From contig NZ_CANCWQ010000011.1 of assembly GCF_947381555.1 (NCBI RefSeq), positions 1 to 57,010 on the forward strand: a stretch of 57,010 nt of DNA. Reading direction: 5' to 3'. The position numbers were made by a program, and so were the translations under genes. The notes below the pieces were generated by a model. That model saw only the letters and a program-made list of their open reading frames with translations. It was not told the origin of the DNA and did no database searches. This document shows, in pieces, positions 50,337-57,010 of this stretch. This DNA is from Limosilactobacillus pulli (GTDB lineage: Bacteria > Bacillota > Bacilli > Lactobacillales > Lactobacillaceae). Every line of letters starts with the position of its first letter. Position 1 is the stretch's first letter.

Positions 50337-52739
50337 ATGACACAATTACAACTTGAAATACTCAAGCGTTTACTCGATCATCAAGAACTCAGCTTTTCGG
50401 CTGAAAAAATCGCCCAGCAGCTGGGAATGAACAGAGCTGACCAATTTACGCCGGTCGTGCAGGCACTGGCTCAATTGGAACGTGACAAAAAGGTCATGGT
50501 AACGGATCAAGGCGAGTTTAAGGCCGTGATTAAGCCAAAGACGGTCAGTGGGGTCTTTCGGGGAAATGCCAAGGGATTTGGTTTTGTGGCCTACGATCCC
50601 GAACAGCCTGATATCTACGTCAATCCCGATCACACTATGCACGCAATGAGTGGTGATGAGGTTGAGGTCAAGATTTTGCGCATGCCAGAACCAGGCAGTG
50701 ATCAAGGACCAGAAGGACAGGTTACCGAGATTCTGACGCGGCATTATGAGCACGTGGTCGGTGAGTTTAAAAATATTACGATGGGACATTTCATTGGCGA
50801 GATTATTCTAAAGGACAAAAAACTCAGTAATTTCCGGTTTTTTGTCACAGATGATGGTCTGCACCCAGAAGACAACGAAATCGTTAATGCCACGATTTCT
50901 TCTTATCCAAGCGATGAATCGTCACAAATCATGACGGGGATGGTAACTGAAGTAATCGGCGATAAGGACCAGCCTGGTATCGACATTCTCTCCGTCGTTT
51001 ATGCCCATGACGTTCCGCACGTCTTTCCGCAAGAAGTTATGGACGAGGCCAACGCTATTCCAGACCATGTTTTGCCAGAAGAAAAGAAGGGTCGCAAAGA
51101 CATTACCGCTCAGCCGCTGGTTACCATCGACAGTATTGAATCAAAGGACCTTGACGATGCCGTAGTTGCCTGGAAATTAGACAATGGCAATTATCACCTG
51201 GGCGTTCACATTGCAGACGTTACGCACTACGTTAAGCCTGGCTCAGCACTGGATAAAGAGGCTTTTAAGCGTGGAACTTCAGTCTATTTAACGGATCGGG
51301 TAATTCCGATGCTGCCAAAGCGATTGTCAAATGGGATCTGTTCTTTGAATCCAAATGAAGAGCGTTTGGCAATGAGCTGTGAGATGGAAATTGATCCGCA
51401 GGGCAATATCGTCAAACACGAAATCTTCCCTAGCGTAATGCGCTCACATGCGCGAATGACCTACAAGGCAGTCAATGCCATCTTAGAAGATCATGATCCG
51501 CAGGTAATCAAAGAATATGAGGAACTGGTGCCAATGTTTGAGACGATGGGCGAATTGCACCAGATTCTTTTAAAGCATCGACATGACCGTGGTGCGATCG
51601 ATTTTGACGCACCAGAAGCCAAAATCATTGTTGATGAAGAAGGGCATCCAACTGACATTCAGCTGCGGGAGCGGGGGACTTCAGAACGGATGATCGAATC
51701 GTTTATGCTGGCAGCCAATGAAACCGTGGCTGAGCATTACTATAAATTGCACGTGCCATTTTTATACCGGATTCATGAAACACCGGATGCCGACCGGATT
51801 AAGAGCTTTGCTGAGCTGCTCAGTGTCTTTGGTATTGAGATGAAGGGTGATCTGAAAAACGTCAAGCCTAAGATGCTCCAAGACGTTTTAAAGAGCGTAG
51901 AAGGCAAGCCAGAAGAGCAGATGGTTCAGGTAATGATGCTCAGAAGCATGCAGCAGGCTAAATATGCCGATGAAGAGGTCGGACACTTTGGTCTGGGTGC
52001 TCAATACTATACGCACTTTACCTCACCGATTCGCCGTTATCCTGATGAAATGGTCCACCGTTTGATCAGCTGGTATGCCGAAAACGGCACGACTGAAAAA
52101 GCCAAGTCTAAGTACCGTGATTGGCTGCCAGAAGTGGCTGAGCATACCTCGGTTACCGAACGACGTGGGATCGATACCGAACGGGATGTTGACAGCATGA
52201 AGAAGGCCGAATATATGGAAGATCACGTTGGCGAAACGTTTGATGCCGTTGTCAGCTCGGTAATGAAATTTGGCCTGTTCGTGGCCTTGGAAAATACCGT
52301 TGAGGGTCTCATTCACATCAGTGTTATGAATGATGACTTTTATGAGTACCTAGAATCCAACATGGCCCTGGTTGGTCGTCGTCATCATCACATCTTCCAG
52401 ATTGGTCAGCCGGTTAAGGTTAAATTGATTAGAGTTGACAAGGATCAGCGCGAAGTCGACTTTGAGCTGGTCAACCCTGAAGACGCACCAACGACCAAGC
52501 TGCGCGTACCGCGTAAAAACGATGGTCGCTTTAACAGTCGTGGGCGCAATAATCGAGATGACAAGCATGGCAAGTTTGGTCGTAATGGTCGCGATAAAAA
52601 TGGCAGCCAGCGTTCCTACCGCGGTAAGGGCAATGGCAACGGCCGGCGCAGTAATCATCTGTTTGACCGCGGTCCATCGCATCGACATGACGGTGGCAAA
52701 CGTTCTCAGCGTGGACACAATAACGGTAATCGGCGCTAG
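50337..52739 (+). CDS. rnr: Ribonuclease R
   Basis: This 800-residue 3-prime to 5-prime exoribonuclease has an N-terminal helix-turn-helix (about 1-60), cold-shock domains (from GVFRGNAKGFGFVAYDP, about 74) and the RNB catalytic core (IDSIESKDLDDAVVAW with clustered Asp, about 263, and GAQYYTHFTSPIRRYPDEMVHRLI). An S1 domain (VGETFDAVVSSVMKFGLFVALE, about 630) and a long basic tail rich in Arg, Gly and Asn complete it. It degrades structured RNA and works with tmRNA/SmpB. The start is ATG 50337 after AAAGAGG; an overlapping ATG four bases earlier is out of frame. Confidence 0.97.
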   Translation: MTQLQLEILKRLLDHQELSFSAEKIAQQLGMNRADQFTPVVQALAQLERDKKVMVTDQGEFKAVIKPKTVSGVFRGNAKGFGFVAYDPEQPDIYVNPDHTMHAMSGDEVEVKILRMPEPGSDQGPEGQVTEILTRHYEHVVGEFKNITMGHFIGEIILKDKKLSNFRFFVTDDGLHPEDNEIVNATISSYPSDESSQIMTGMVTEVIGDKDQPGIDILSVVYAHDVPHVFPQEVMDEANAIPDHVLPEEKKGRKDITAQPLVTIDSIESKDLDDAVVAWKLDNGNYHLGVHIADVTHYVKPGSALDKEAFKRGTSVYLTDRVIPMLPKRLSNGICSLNPNEERLAMSCEMEIDPQGNIVKHEIFPSVMRSHARMTYKAVNAILEDHDPQVIKEYEELVPMFETMGELHQILLKHRHDRGAIDFDAPEAKIIVDEEGHPTDIQLRERGTSERMIESFMLAANETVAEHYYKLHVPFLYRIHETPDADRIKSFAELLSVFGIEMKGDLKNVKPKMLQDVLKSVEGKPEEQMVQVMMLRSMQQAKYADEEVGHFGLGAQYYTHFTSPIRRYPDEMVHRLISWYAENGTTEKAKSKYRDWLPEVAEHTSVTERRGIDTERDVDSMKKAEYMEDHVGETFDAVVSSVMKFGLFVALENTVEGLIHISVMNDDFYEYLESNMALVGRRHHHIFQIGQPVKVKLIRVDKDQREVDFELVNPEDAPTTKLRVPRKNDGRFNSRGRNNRDDKHGKFGRNGRDKNGSQRSYRGKGNGNGRRSNHLFDRGPSHRHDGGKRSQRGHNNGNRR

Positions 52740-52766
52740 CGTTAGGCTTTAACGGGAGGGAAAAAG

Positions 52767-53240
52767 ATGGCAAAAAAATCCCATCACGAAAAAGACGATA
52801 ATCTGGTTGCCCAAAATAAAAAAGCGCGTCATGATTATGCGGTTTTAGAAACCTATGAGGCCGGCATTGCACTGACTGGAACTGAGATCAAGTCAGTACG
52901 GGCTCGCCGCGTCAACCTTAAGGATGGCTTTGCACAGCTGCATAATGGCGAATTATGGCTGATGAACGTGCATATCAGCCAATATGACAACGGCACGTTC
53001 TTTAATCATGATCCGTTGCGCAATCGTAAGCTGCTGCTGCATAAAAAAGAGATTAAAAAGATTGCTGGTGAGCTGTCGACCAAGGGGATTGCGCTGATTC
53101 CGCTGAAAATGTATATCAAGCACGGTTATGCCAAGGTGCTGCTTGGTCTGGCCAAAGGAAAGCATGAATACGATAAGCGTGAGTCGATCAAGAAGCGTGA
53201 GCAGGAACGACAGATTGAACGTGTTTTGAAGCATTATTAA
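52767..53240 (+). CDS. smpB: tmRNA-binding protein SmpB
   Basis: The 157-residue protein is needed with tmRNA to rescue stalled ribosomes. It has the OB-fold motifs NKKARHDYAVLETYEAGIALTGTEIKSVR and VNLKDGFAQLHNGELWLMNVHI, LLLHKKEI, and the basic C-terminal tail KREQERQIERVLKHY. The start follows ACGGGAGGG. It is last in secG-rnr-smpB. The tmRNA gene (ssrA) is not found downstream, where many genomes have it. Confidence 0.97.
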   Translation: MAKKSHHEKDDNLVAQNKKARHDYAVLETYEAGIALTGTEIKSVRARRVNLKDGFAQLHNGELWLMNVHISQYDNGTFFNHDPLRNRKLLLHKKEIKKIAGELSTKGIALIPLKMYIKHGYAKVLLGLAKGKHEYDKRESIKKREQERQIERVLKHY

Positions 53241-53261
53241 GTCGGATCTTGAGTAAAATAA

Positions 53262-53301
53262 AACGGGTGTGCATTATAAAAAGATGCACCCCGTTTTTAT
53301 T
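53262..53301. terminator. smpB terminator, bidirectional
   Basis: AAAACGGGTGTGCAT pairs with ATGCACCCCGTTTT, with one G-C shift, with A and T tracts on both sides. It can also end the minus-strand gene. Confidence 0.9.
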
Positions 53302-53905
53302 CTGGCTGATGAATGTGTTTGCCGATGTTTTGATCATTAAGCAGTGTTTTCGGCACGAATCCCATGCTTAGATCGCCTTGATCAGTTGATGACATCGGAT
53401 TCAGCTGACGCAGTTTTTCATGCAGCGGCTGGCGATCCTGATGTCTGGCCCAGCGATTGATGATTGTTGCCGTCAGAATTGCCAATGGCTCATCGGCCTG
53501 ATTGACGACACTTAATCGACTACAAAAGCCCCCGGTATTTTGCACCGGCTCAACCTCAAAAATTAGCCGGCTGCCACAAAAGACCTTGAAGTGTCCGCTC
53601 ATCAGCGAACCAACGACAATCCAGTTTAAGCCGCGAATATAGATTAGTTCATGAAAAAAGCCCAGTGATTTGCCGATCGTGCCAACTTGTCGCTGATTCA
53701 AATAAAGGGCAAACTTTGGCGTCAGCCCAAGTGTCAGCTGCTTGGCTTCTGCCAACAATTCACCGCTCATCGTATATAATGAAAGTGCATCGTAGCGAAT
53801 GCCCCATTTGCCGGCTAAGAGATAGCATGAATGGCCGCTTTCATCGTGAATGACAGTGGCGCCATTCAGATCGGTTGAACGGTCGCGGATGTACAATTGC
53901 CGCAT
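53297..53905 (-). CDS. LURP-one/YxjI-like protein (Tubby C-terminal-like fold), tentative
   Basis: This 202-residue protein is rich in beta strands, with short alternating strand patterns such as MRQLYIRDR, YTMSGELLAEAKQ, FHELIYIRGLNWIVVGSLM and GHFKVFCGSRLIFEVEP. This pattern resembles the LURP-one-related (YxjI) family, which has a Tubby-like barrel and an unknown bacterial role. The match is by feel, not a motif, so the call is tentative. ATG 53905 gives the family-like N terminus; GTG 53920 would add five residues. It stands alone, between convergent smpB and divergent ung. Confidence 0.6.
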   Translation of the reverse strand: MRQLYIRDRSTDLNGATVIHDESGHSCYLLAGKWGIRYDALSLYTMSGELLAEAKQLTLGLTPKFALYLNQRQVGTIGKSLGFFHELIYIRGLNWIVVGSLMSGHFKVFCGSRLIFEVEPVQNTGGFCSRLSVVNQADEPLAILTATIINRWARHQDRQPLHEKLRQLNPMSSTDQGDLSMGFVPKTLLNDQNIGKHIHQPE

Positions 53906-53997
53906 GACAGAAATCACCACTTTTCTTAAGTATCTATCACTATTTTAACAGCTGTTGGCAATAAAAACAGTCAATAACGTATCGTAATCATCATAAT

Positions 53998-54006
53998 CAT
54001 GTTAAA
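53998..54006 (+). promoter_or_regulatory. Probable ung promoter (extended -10)
   Basis: TG-T-TAAAAT (approximately 53998-54008) lies about 20 bases before the ung start, the same extended -10 sequence as at secA. Confidence 0.45.
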
Positions 54007-54026
54007 ATATTCACGAGGTGCTGACT

Positions 54027-54722
54027 TTGAAACAACTTATCCATAACGATTGGTGGGGCGTCTTGGAACCCCAGTTTGAATCTGCATATTATGCGCAGCT
54101 GCACGCTTTTTTAGCCGATGAGTATGCTCATCAGACGATCTATCCTGAAATGCATCATATTTTTGAAGCTTTTGAATGGACTCCATTTTCAAAGGTAAAA
54201 GTGGTAATCTTAGGACAGGATCCTTACCATGGACCGCATCAGGCACATGGCTGCAGCTTTTCGGTTTTGCCGGGGGTCAAGATTCCGCCTTCCTTACAAA
54301 ATATCTATAAAGAGCTGCAAAGTGACCTTGGCTATCCACCGGTTAATCACGGTTATCTGAAGAAGTGGGCCGATCAAGGCGTACTGCTTTTGAACTCGGT
54401 GCTTACCGTGCGGGCTGGTCAAGCATTCTCGCATCGCGGTCATGGTTGGGAGCAGCTTACGGATGCAGCGATTCATGCGCTGTCGGAACGGCCGCGACCA
54501 GTGGTATTTATTCTTTGGGGCAAGGCAGCCCAATCCAAGATTCCTTTGATCAACACGCAGACCAACATCGTTTTACAATCACCGCACCCCAGTCCTTTTT
54601 CTGCCAACCGTGGCTTCTTTGGCTCAAAGCCTTTCTCAAAAACCAATGAGGCTCTGGTGGCAATGGGAGAGACGCCAATTGACTGGCGCCTGCCCGAACA
54701 TGTTGATCTTGATGCTCAATAG
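54027..54722 (+). CDS. ung: Uracil-DNA glycosylase
   Basis: The 231-residue family 1 enzyme removes uracil from DNA. The catalytic motif VILGQDPYHGPHQAHGCSF (Asp about residue 64), the minor-groove loop motif LQSPHPSPFSANRGFFGSKPF (His about 185) and VFILWGKAAQSK are all present. TTG 54027 is preferred, since GAGGTG lies 6 bases before it; GTG 54018 is part of that same site and would add three residues. pta follows after 29 bases, so the two are probably co-transcribed. Confidence 0.95.
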   Translation: MKQLIHNDWWGVLEPQFESAYYAQLHAFLADEYAHQTIYPEMHHIFEAFEWTPFSKVKVVILGQDPYHGPHQAHGCSFSVLPGVKIPPSLQNIYKELQSDLGYPPVNHGYLKKWADQGVLLLNSVLTVRAGQAFSHRGHGWEQLTDAAIHALSERPRPVVFILWGKAAQSKIPLINTQTNIVLQSPHPSPFSANRGFFGSKPFSKTNEALVAMGETPIDWRLPEHVDLDAQ

Positions 54723-54751
54723 ATGCAGACATAGAAGCGAGGTTATGAATA

Positions 54752-55726
54752 ATGGATGTATTTGAACATTTGAAGACACAGCTTTCATCAGCAAACAAGC
54801 GGATCGTTTTTCCAGAAGGCGCGGATGAGCGAGTTTTTGGCGCCGCGGCCCGTCTGGCACACGATGGCCTCTTGACGCCAATTCTGCTGGGTAATGAGGC
54901 TAAGATCAAAGCAGCCGCAGCACAAAACGGCGTTGATTTGACTGGTGTTGAGATTATGGATCCGGCCGCCTATCCAGCTGCTGACTACCAAGCAATGCAT
55001 GCGGCACTTTTAGAGCGGCGTCACGGTAAGAACACGCCTGAACAAGTCGATGCCATGCTCAAAGACGTCAGCTACTTTGCCACGATGCTGGTTTACATGG
55101 GTAAGGTTGACGGAATGGTTTCTGGTGCCATTCACTCAACTGGTGACACGGTCCGGCCAGCTTTGCAGATCGTTAAGACCAAGCCAGGCATCAAGCGGAT
55201 CAGTGGGGCCTTTTTGATGCAAAAGGGCAATCAGCGCTACATTTTTGCCGACTGTGCCATCAATATCGAGCTGGATGCGCCAACGATGGCTGAGGTTGCT
55301 GTGGAAAGCGCCAAGACGGCTAAATTATTTGGCCTTGACCCTCGTGTTGCTATGCTGAGCTTTTCGACCAAGGGATCGGCGAAGGGCGAAATGGTTACTA
55401 AAGTGGCTGAGGCAACCAAGCTGGCTCAAGCTGCCGATCCAGAATTGGCAATTGATGGCGAGCTGCAGTTTGATGCTGCCATCGTACCAGCCGTGGCCGA
55501 ATTAAAGGCCCCTGGCTCTAAGGTAGCTGGTCATGCCAACGTCTTTGTTTTTCCAAGTCTGGAAGCGGGCAATATTGGCTACAAGATTGCCCAACGTTTG
55601 GGCGGCTTTGAAGCGATTGGACCGGTTCTGCAAGGCTTGAACGCGCCAATTGCCGACCTGTCAAGGGGATGCAATGAAGAAGACGTCTACAAGGTTGCCT
55701 TGATTACGGCAGCACAGGCATTATAA
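54752..55726 (+). CDS. pta: Phosphate acetyltransferase
   Basis: The 324-residue enzyme interconverts acetyl-CoA and acetyl phosphate. It has RIVFPEGADERVFGAAARLAHDG at the start, YMGKVDGMVSGAIHSTGDTVRPALQIV in the middle (about 113-140), and late NVFVFPSLEAGNIGYKIAQRLGGFEAIGPVLQGL. In heterofermenters Pta links the phosphoketolase product acetyl phosphate to acetyl-CoA and ethanol. No ackA is adjacent. The start has GCGAGG upstream. The ung-pta-tsaE neighbourhood is common in lactobacilli. Confidence 0.96.
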   Translation: MDVFEHLKTQLSSANKRIVFPEGADERVFGAAARLAHDGLLTPILLGNEAKIKAAAAQNGVDLTGVEIMDPAAYPAADYQAMHAALLERRHGKNTPEQVDAMLKDVSYFATMLVYMGKVDGMVSGAIHSTGDTVRPALQIVKTKPGIKRISGAFLMQKGNQRYIFADCAINIELDAPTMAEVAVESAKTAKLFGLDPRVAMLSFSTKGSAKGEMVTKVAEATKLAQAADPELAIDGELQFDAAIVPAVAELKAPGSKVAGHANVFVFPSLEAGNIGYKIAQRLGGFEAIGPVLQGLNAPIADLSRGCNEEDVYKVALITAAQAL

Positions 55727-55731
55727 AATCC

Positions 55732-55767
55732 AGGTCGTCTGGCAGAAGTCAGGCGGCCTTTTTTGGC
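55732..55767 (+). terminator. pta terminator
   Basis: AGGTCGTCTG and CAGGCGGCCT pair (two G-U), followed by TTTTTT. Confidence 0.85.
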
Positions 55768-55856
55768 TTTATAACGTCGATACGCTAAAATAGAAAGCGT
55801 TAGGCCATGGTCAGTAATTTGATCAAAATGGCCAATTCCAGCAAAGGACAATAATA

Positions 55857-56324
55857 ATGACTGAATTAATCTTACACAATCGAGAAGCAACGATGGCAAT
55901 GGGACAAAAGCTGGCACCATACTTACAAGCTGGTGACGTGATTGTTTTAAACGGTGACCTCGGTGCCGGTAAAACGACCTTCACCAAAGGACTGGCTGCC
56001 GGACTTGGTATTAAGGACGTAATCAAAAGCCCAACGTTTACGATTATTCGTGAATATCAATCAGGACGCTTGCCGCTCTATCATATGGATATCTATCGTC
56101 TGGAAAATGGCGGTGCCGAAGATTTGGGATTGGAAGAATATTTTGATGGTGATGGCATCAGCGTGGTTGAATGGGCAGAATTTATTGAAGATGAGCTGCC
56201 AGCTGATTTTTTGGCAATCAACTTTAAACGTACTGATGACGAAAAGACCCGCATTTTAAGCTTTGAGCCGCATGGTGCGCGTTTTGAGACAATCGTTAAT
56301 CAAATGGTGACTGCTCATGACTGA
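55857..56324 (+). CDS. tsaE: tRNA threonylcarbamoyladenosine biosynthesis protein TsaE
   Basis: This 155-residue ATPase supports the t6A tRNA modification complex with TsaB and TsaD. Walker A is LNGDLGAGKTTFTKGLAAGLG (about residue 34). The conserved SPTFTIIREYQSGRLPLYHMDIYRL (about 60) and GISVVEWAEFI follow. A weak AAAGGA-type ribosome site precedes ATG 55857. It overlaps the acetyltransferase gene by 8 bases. Confidence 0.95.
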   Translation: MTELILHNREATMAMGQKLAPYLQAGDVIVLNGDLGAGKTTFTKGLAAGLGIKDVIKSPTFTIIREYQSGRLPLYHMDIYRLENGGAEDLGLEEYFDGDGISVVEWAEFIEDELPADFLAINFKRTDDEKTRILSFEPHGARFETIVNQMVTAHD

Positions 56325-56838
56325 AACAGTAGGAATCAAACTAGCCACGCCAGCAGATGCCCAGGCCATTTTGAAGCTGCTTAGGCAATTATCCTTGGAA
56401 AGCGAGGCTATCTTGGTACCGCACTTAGACAAGCTAACGGTTGAGCAGGAAGAATACAGCCTTTGTGATATCTGCGAAAGTACGGATTCATTGATTCTAT
56501 TGGCTCAGTACCAAGATCAGCCAATTGGCATCGTTACGATCATGGGGCTGGCTGATCAGCCTCAAGTCGGCGAGCTGGGTGTAGCCGTCTTAAAAGATTT
56601 TTGGCAAAATGGGATTGGCAGCCTATTGGTTGATGAGGCCACATATTGGTTTGAAAACTACAGTACCTTGGAAAAACTGGTTTTAGACGTTTTCAGCGAC
56701 AACGTACTTGCAATCAGACTGTATCAAAAATATGGCTTCATCAAAACGGGTGATGCAACGGTTGAAGACCAAAACAAGCATCCCCGCTCGGCAATCTTGA
56801 TGGAGTATCGCTCGTCAACAGATAATAAAAATGACTAA
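56317..56838 (+). CDS. GNAT-family N-acetyltransferase
   Basis: The 173-residue protein has the GNAT acetyl-CoA site GELGVAVLKDFWQNGIGSLLVDEATYWF (about residues 88-115) and the late NVLAIRLYQKYGFIKTGD (about 130-147). The substrate is unknown; it is not the RimI form often found near tsaE, which lacks such an N-terminal extension. The ATG lies inside the tsaE end (8-base overlap), so the two are coupled. Confidence 0.88.
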   Translation: MTETVGIKLATPADAQAILKLLRQLSLESEAILVPHLDKLTVEQEEYSLCDICESTDSLILLAQYQDQPIGIVTIMGLADQPQVGELGVAVLKDFWQNGIGSLLVDEATYWFENYSTLEKLVLDVFSDNVLAIRLYQKYGFIKTGDATVEDQNKHPRSAILMEYRSSTDNKND

Positions 56839-56853
56839 CTTACGTCTGCTAGG

Positions 56854-56890
56854 GCATGAAATACGCTTAATGGCGATTTCATGCTTTTTA
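56854..56890 (+). terminator. Terminator after the GNAT gene
   Basis: GCATGAAAT (56854-56862) and ATTTCATGC (56876-56884) pair perfectly; TTTTTATTT follows. Confidence 0.9.
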
Positions 56891-56902
56891 TTTACCTATT
56901 AT

Positions 56903-56931
56903 TTACTCATATTTACTAAATAAGGTATAAT
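56903..56931 (+). promoter_or_regulatory. Promoter for a gene beyond the window
   Basis: -10 TATAAT (56926-56931) with a weak -35 TTACTC (56903-56908), 17 bases apart. The rest of the window to 57010 shows no gene. Confidence 0.5.
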
Positions 56932-57010
56932 CAATACGTCAATTGCTAGTTTGTAACATTCCAAATTTTGCTAGATTATTCGTCATGACAAGTGCCTCGA
57001 TCTGTGCTTG

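Noticed and set aside
53241..53300. tmRNA gene (ssrA) downstream of smpB
   Set aside because: Only a terminator is present; no tRNA-Ala-like ends or tag-coding sequence.
1..57010. Prophage, insertion sequence, CRISPR or toxin-antitoxin system
   Set aside because: No transposase, integrase, cas gene, spaced repeat array or paired toxin-antitoxin frame was seen. The only repeats are the non-coding elements reported above.

Overview
The window is an ordinary chromosomal stretch of a low-to-mid GC Gram-positive bacterium, almost certainly a heterofermentative lactobacillus of the Limosilactobacillus type. The evidence is the gene order hpf-secA-prfB-pspC-yvlD-hprK-lgt-gpsA-galU-trxB, then uvrB-uvrA, rapZ-yvcK-whiA-clpP, gap-pgk-tpiA-eno and secG-rnr-smpB, together with CIRCE, CtsR, LexA and Rex-like sites of Firmicutes type. 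The GC content looks mid-40s percent by eye, which would fit a relative of L. mucosae, but the species is inference. There is no phage, insertion sequence, CRISPR array or rRNA; one tRNA (Arg, CCG anticodon) is present.

Layout. 1-5.5 kb: remnant of an HxlR regulator, an ABC-F ATPase (minus), rex, and groES-groEL behind CIRCE. 5.5-11.5 kb: aspartate-type permease, KimA-like potassium importer, small membrane protein, then a MarR regulator with an MFS drug exporter broken by one stop codon. 11.3-14.2 kb: an intergenic repeat (copy A), yigZ (minus), comFA broken by a one-base frameshift, comFC. 14.2-15.1 kb: a strongly structured leader, probably the raiA noncoding RNA, followed by hpf. 15.3-24.5 kb: secA, prfB (programmed frameshift), pspC, yvlD, hprK-lgt-gpsA (overlapping), galU, trxB. 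24.5-31.6 kb: L-2-hydroxyisocaproate/lactate-type dehydrogenase (minus), HAD phosphatase, phosphoglucomutase, HD hydrolase, a tandem pair of unrecognised paralogues (minus), small membrane protein, second HAD hydrolase. 31.7-38.5 kb: uvrB-uvrA behind a LexA box, then a YdiB-type shikimate/quinate dehydrogenase with aroD. 38.5-42.5 kb: repeat copy B, rapZ-yvcK-whiA, diverged repeat copy C, and clpP (minus) with a CtsR operator. 42.5-43.3 kb: two divergent microprotein genes, 41 residues acidic and 43 residues basic. 43.4-48.4 kb: tRNA-Arg and the glycolytic cluster gap-pgk-tpiA-eno, with no cggR beside it. 48.4-57 kb: ClC antiporter, secG-rnr-smpB, LURP/YxjI-like protein (minus), ung-pta, tsaE-GNAT.

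How the genes work together: most of the window is housekeeping for protein folding and turnover (groESL, clpP, smpB, rnr), secretion and lipoproteins (secA, secG, lgt), DNA repair (uvrBA, ung), carbon control (hprK, rapZ, yvcK), redox balance (rex, trxB, hydroxyacid dehydrogenase, pta) and lower glycolysis. Codon bias toward abundant codons is visible in groEL, gap, pgk, eno and the 43-residue microprotein, but not in tpiA, which fits phosphoketolase metabolism where triose isomerase carries little flux.

Most worth following up: the three-copy structured intergenic repeat family, the raiA-like leader, the divergent acidic/basic microproteins, and the unrecognised tandem paralogues. All functional calls rest on recognition of sequence motifs by eye; no search or folding program was run.
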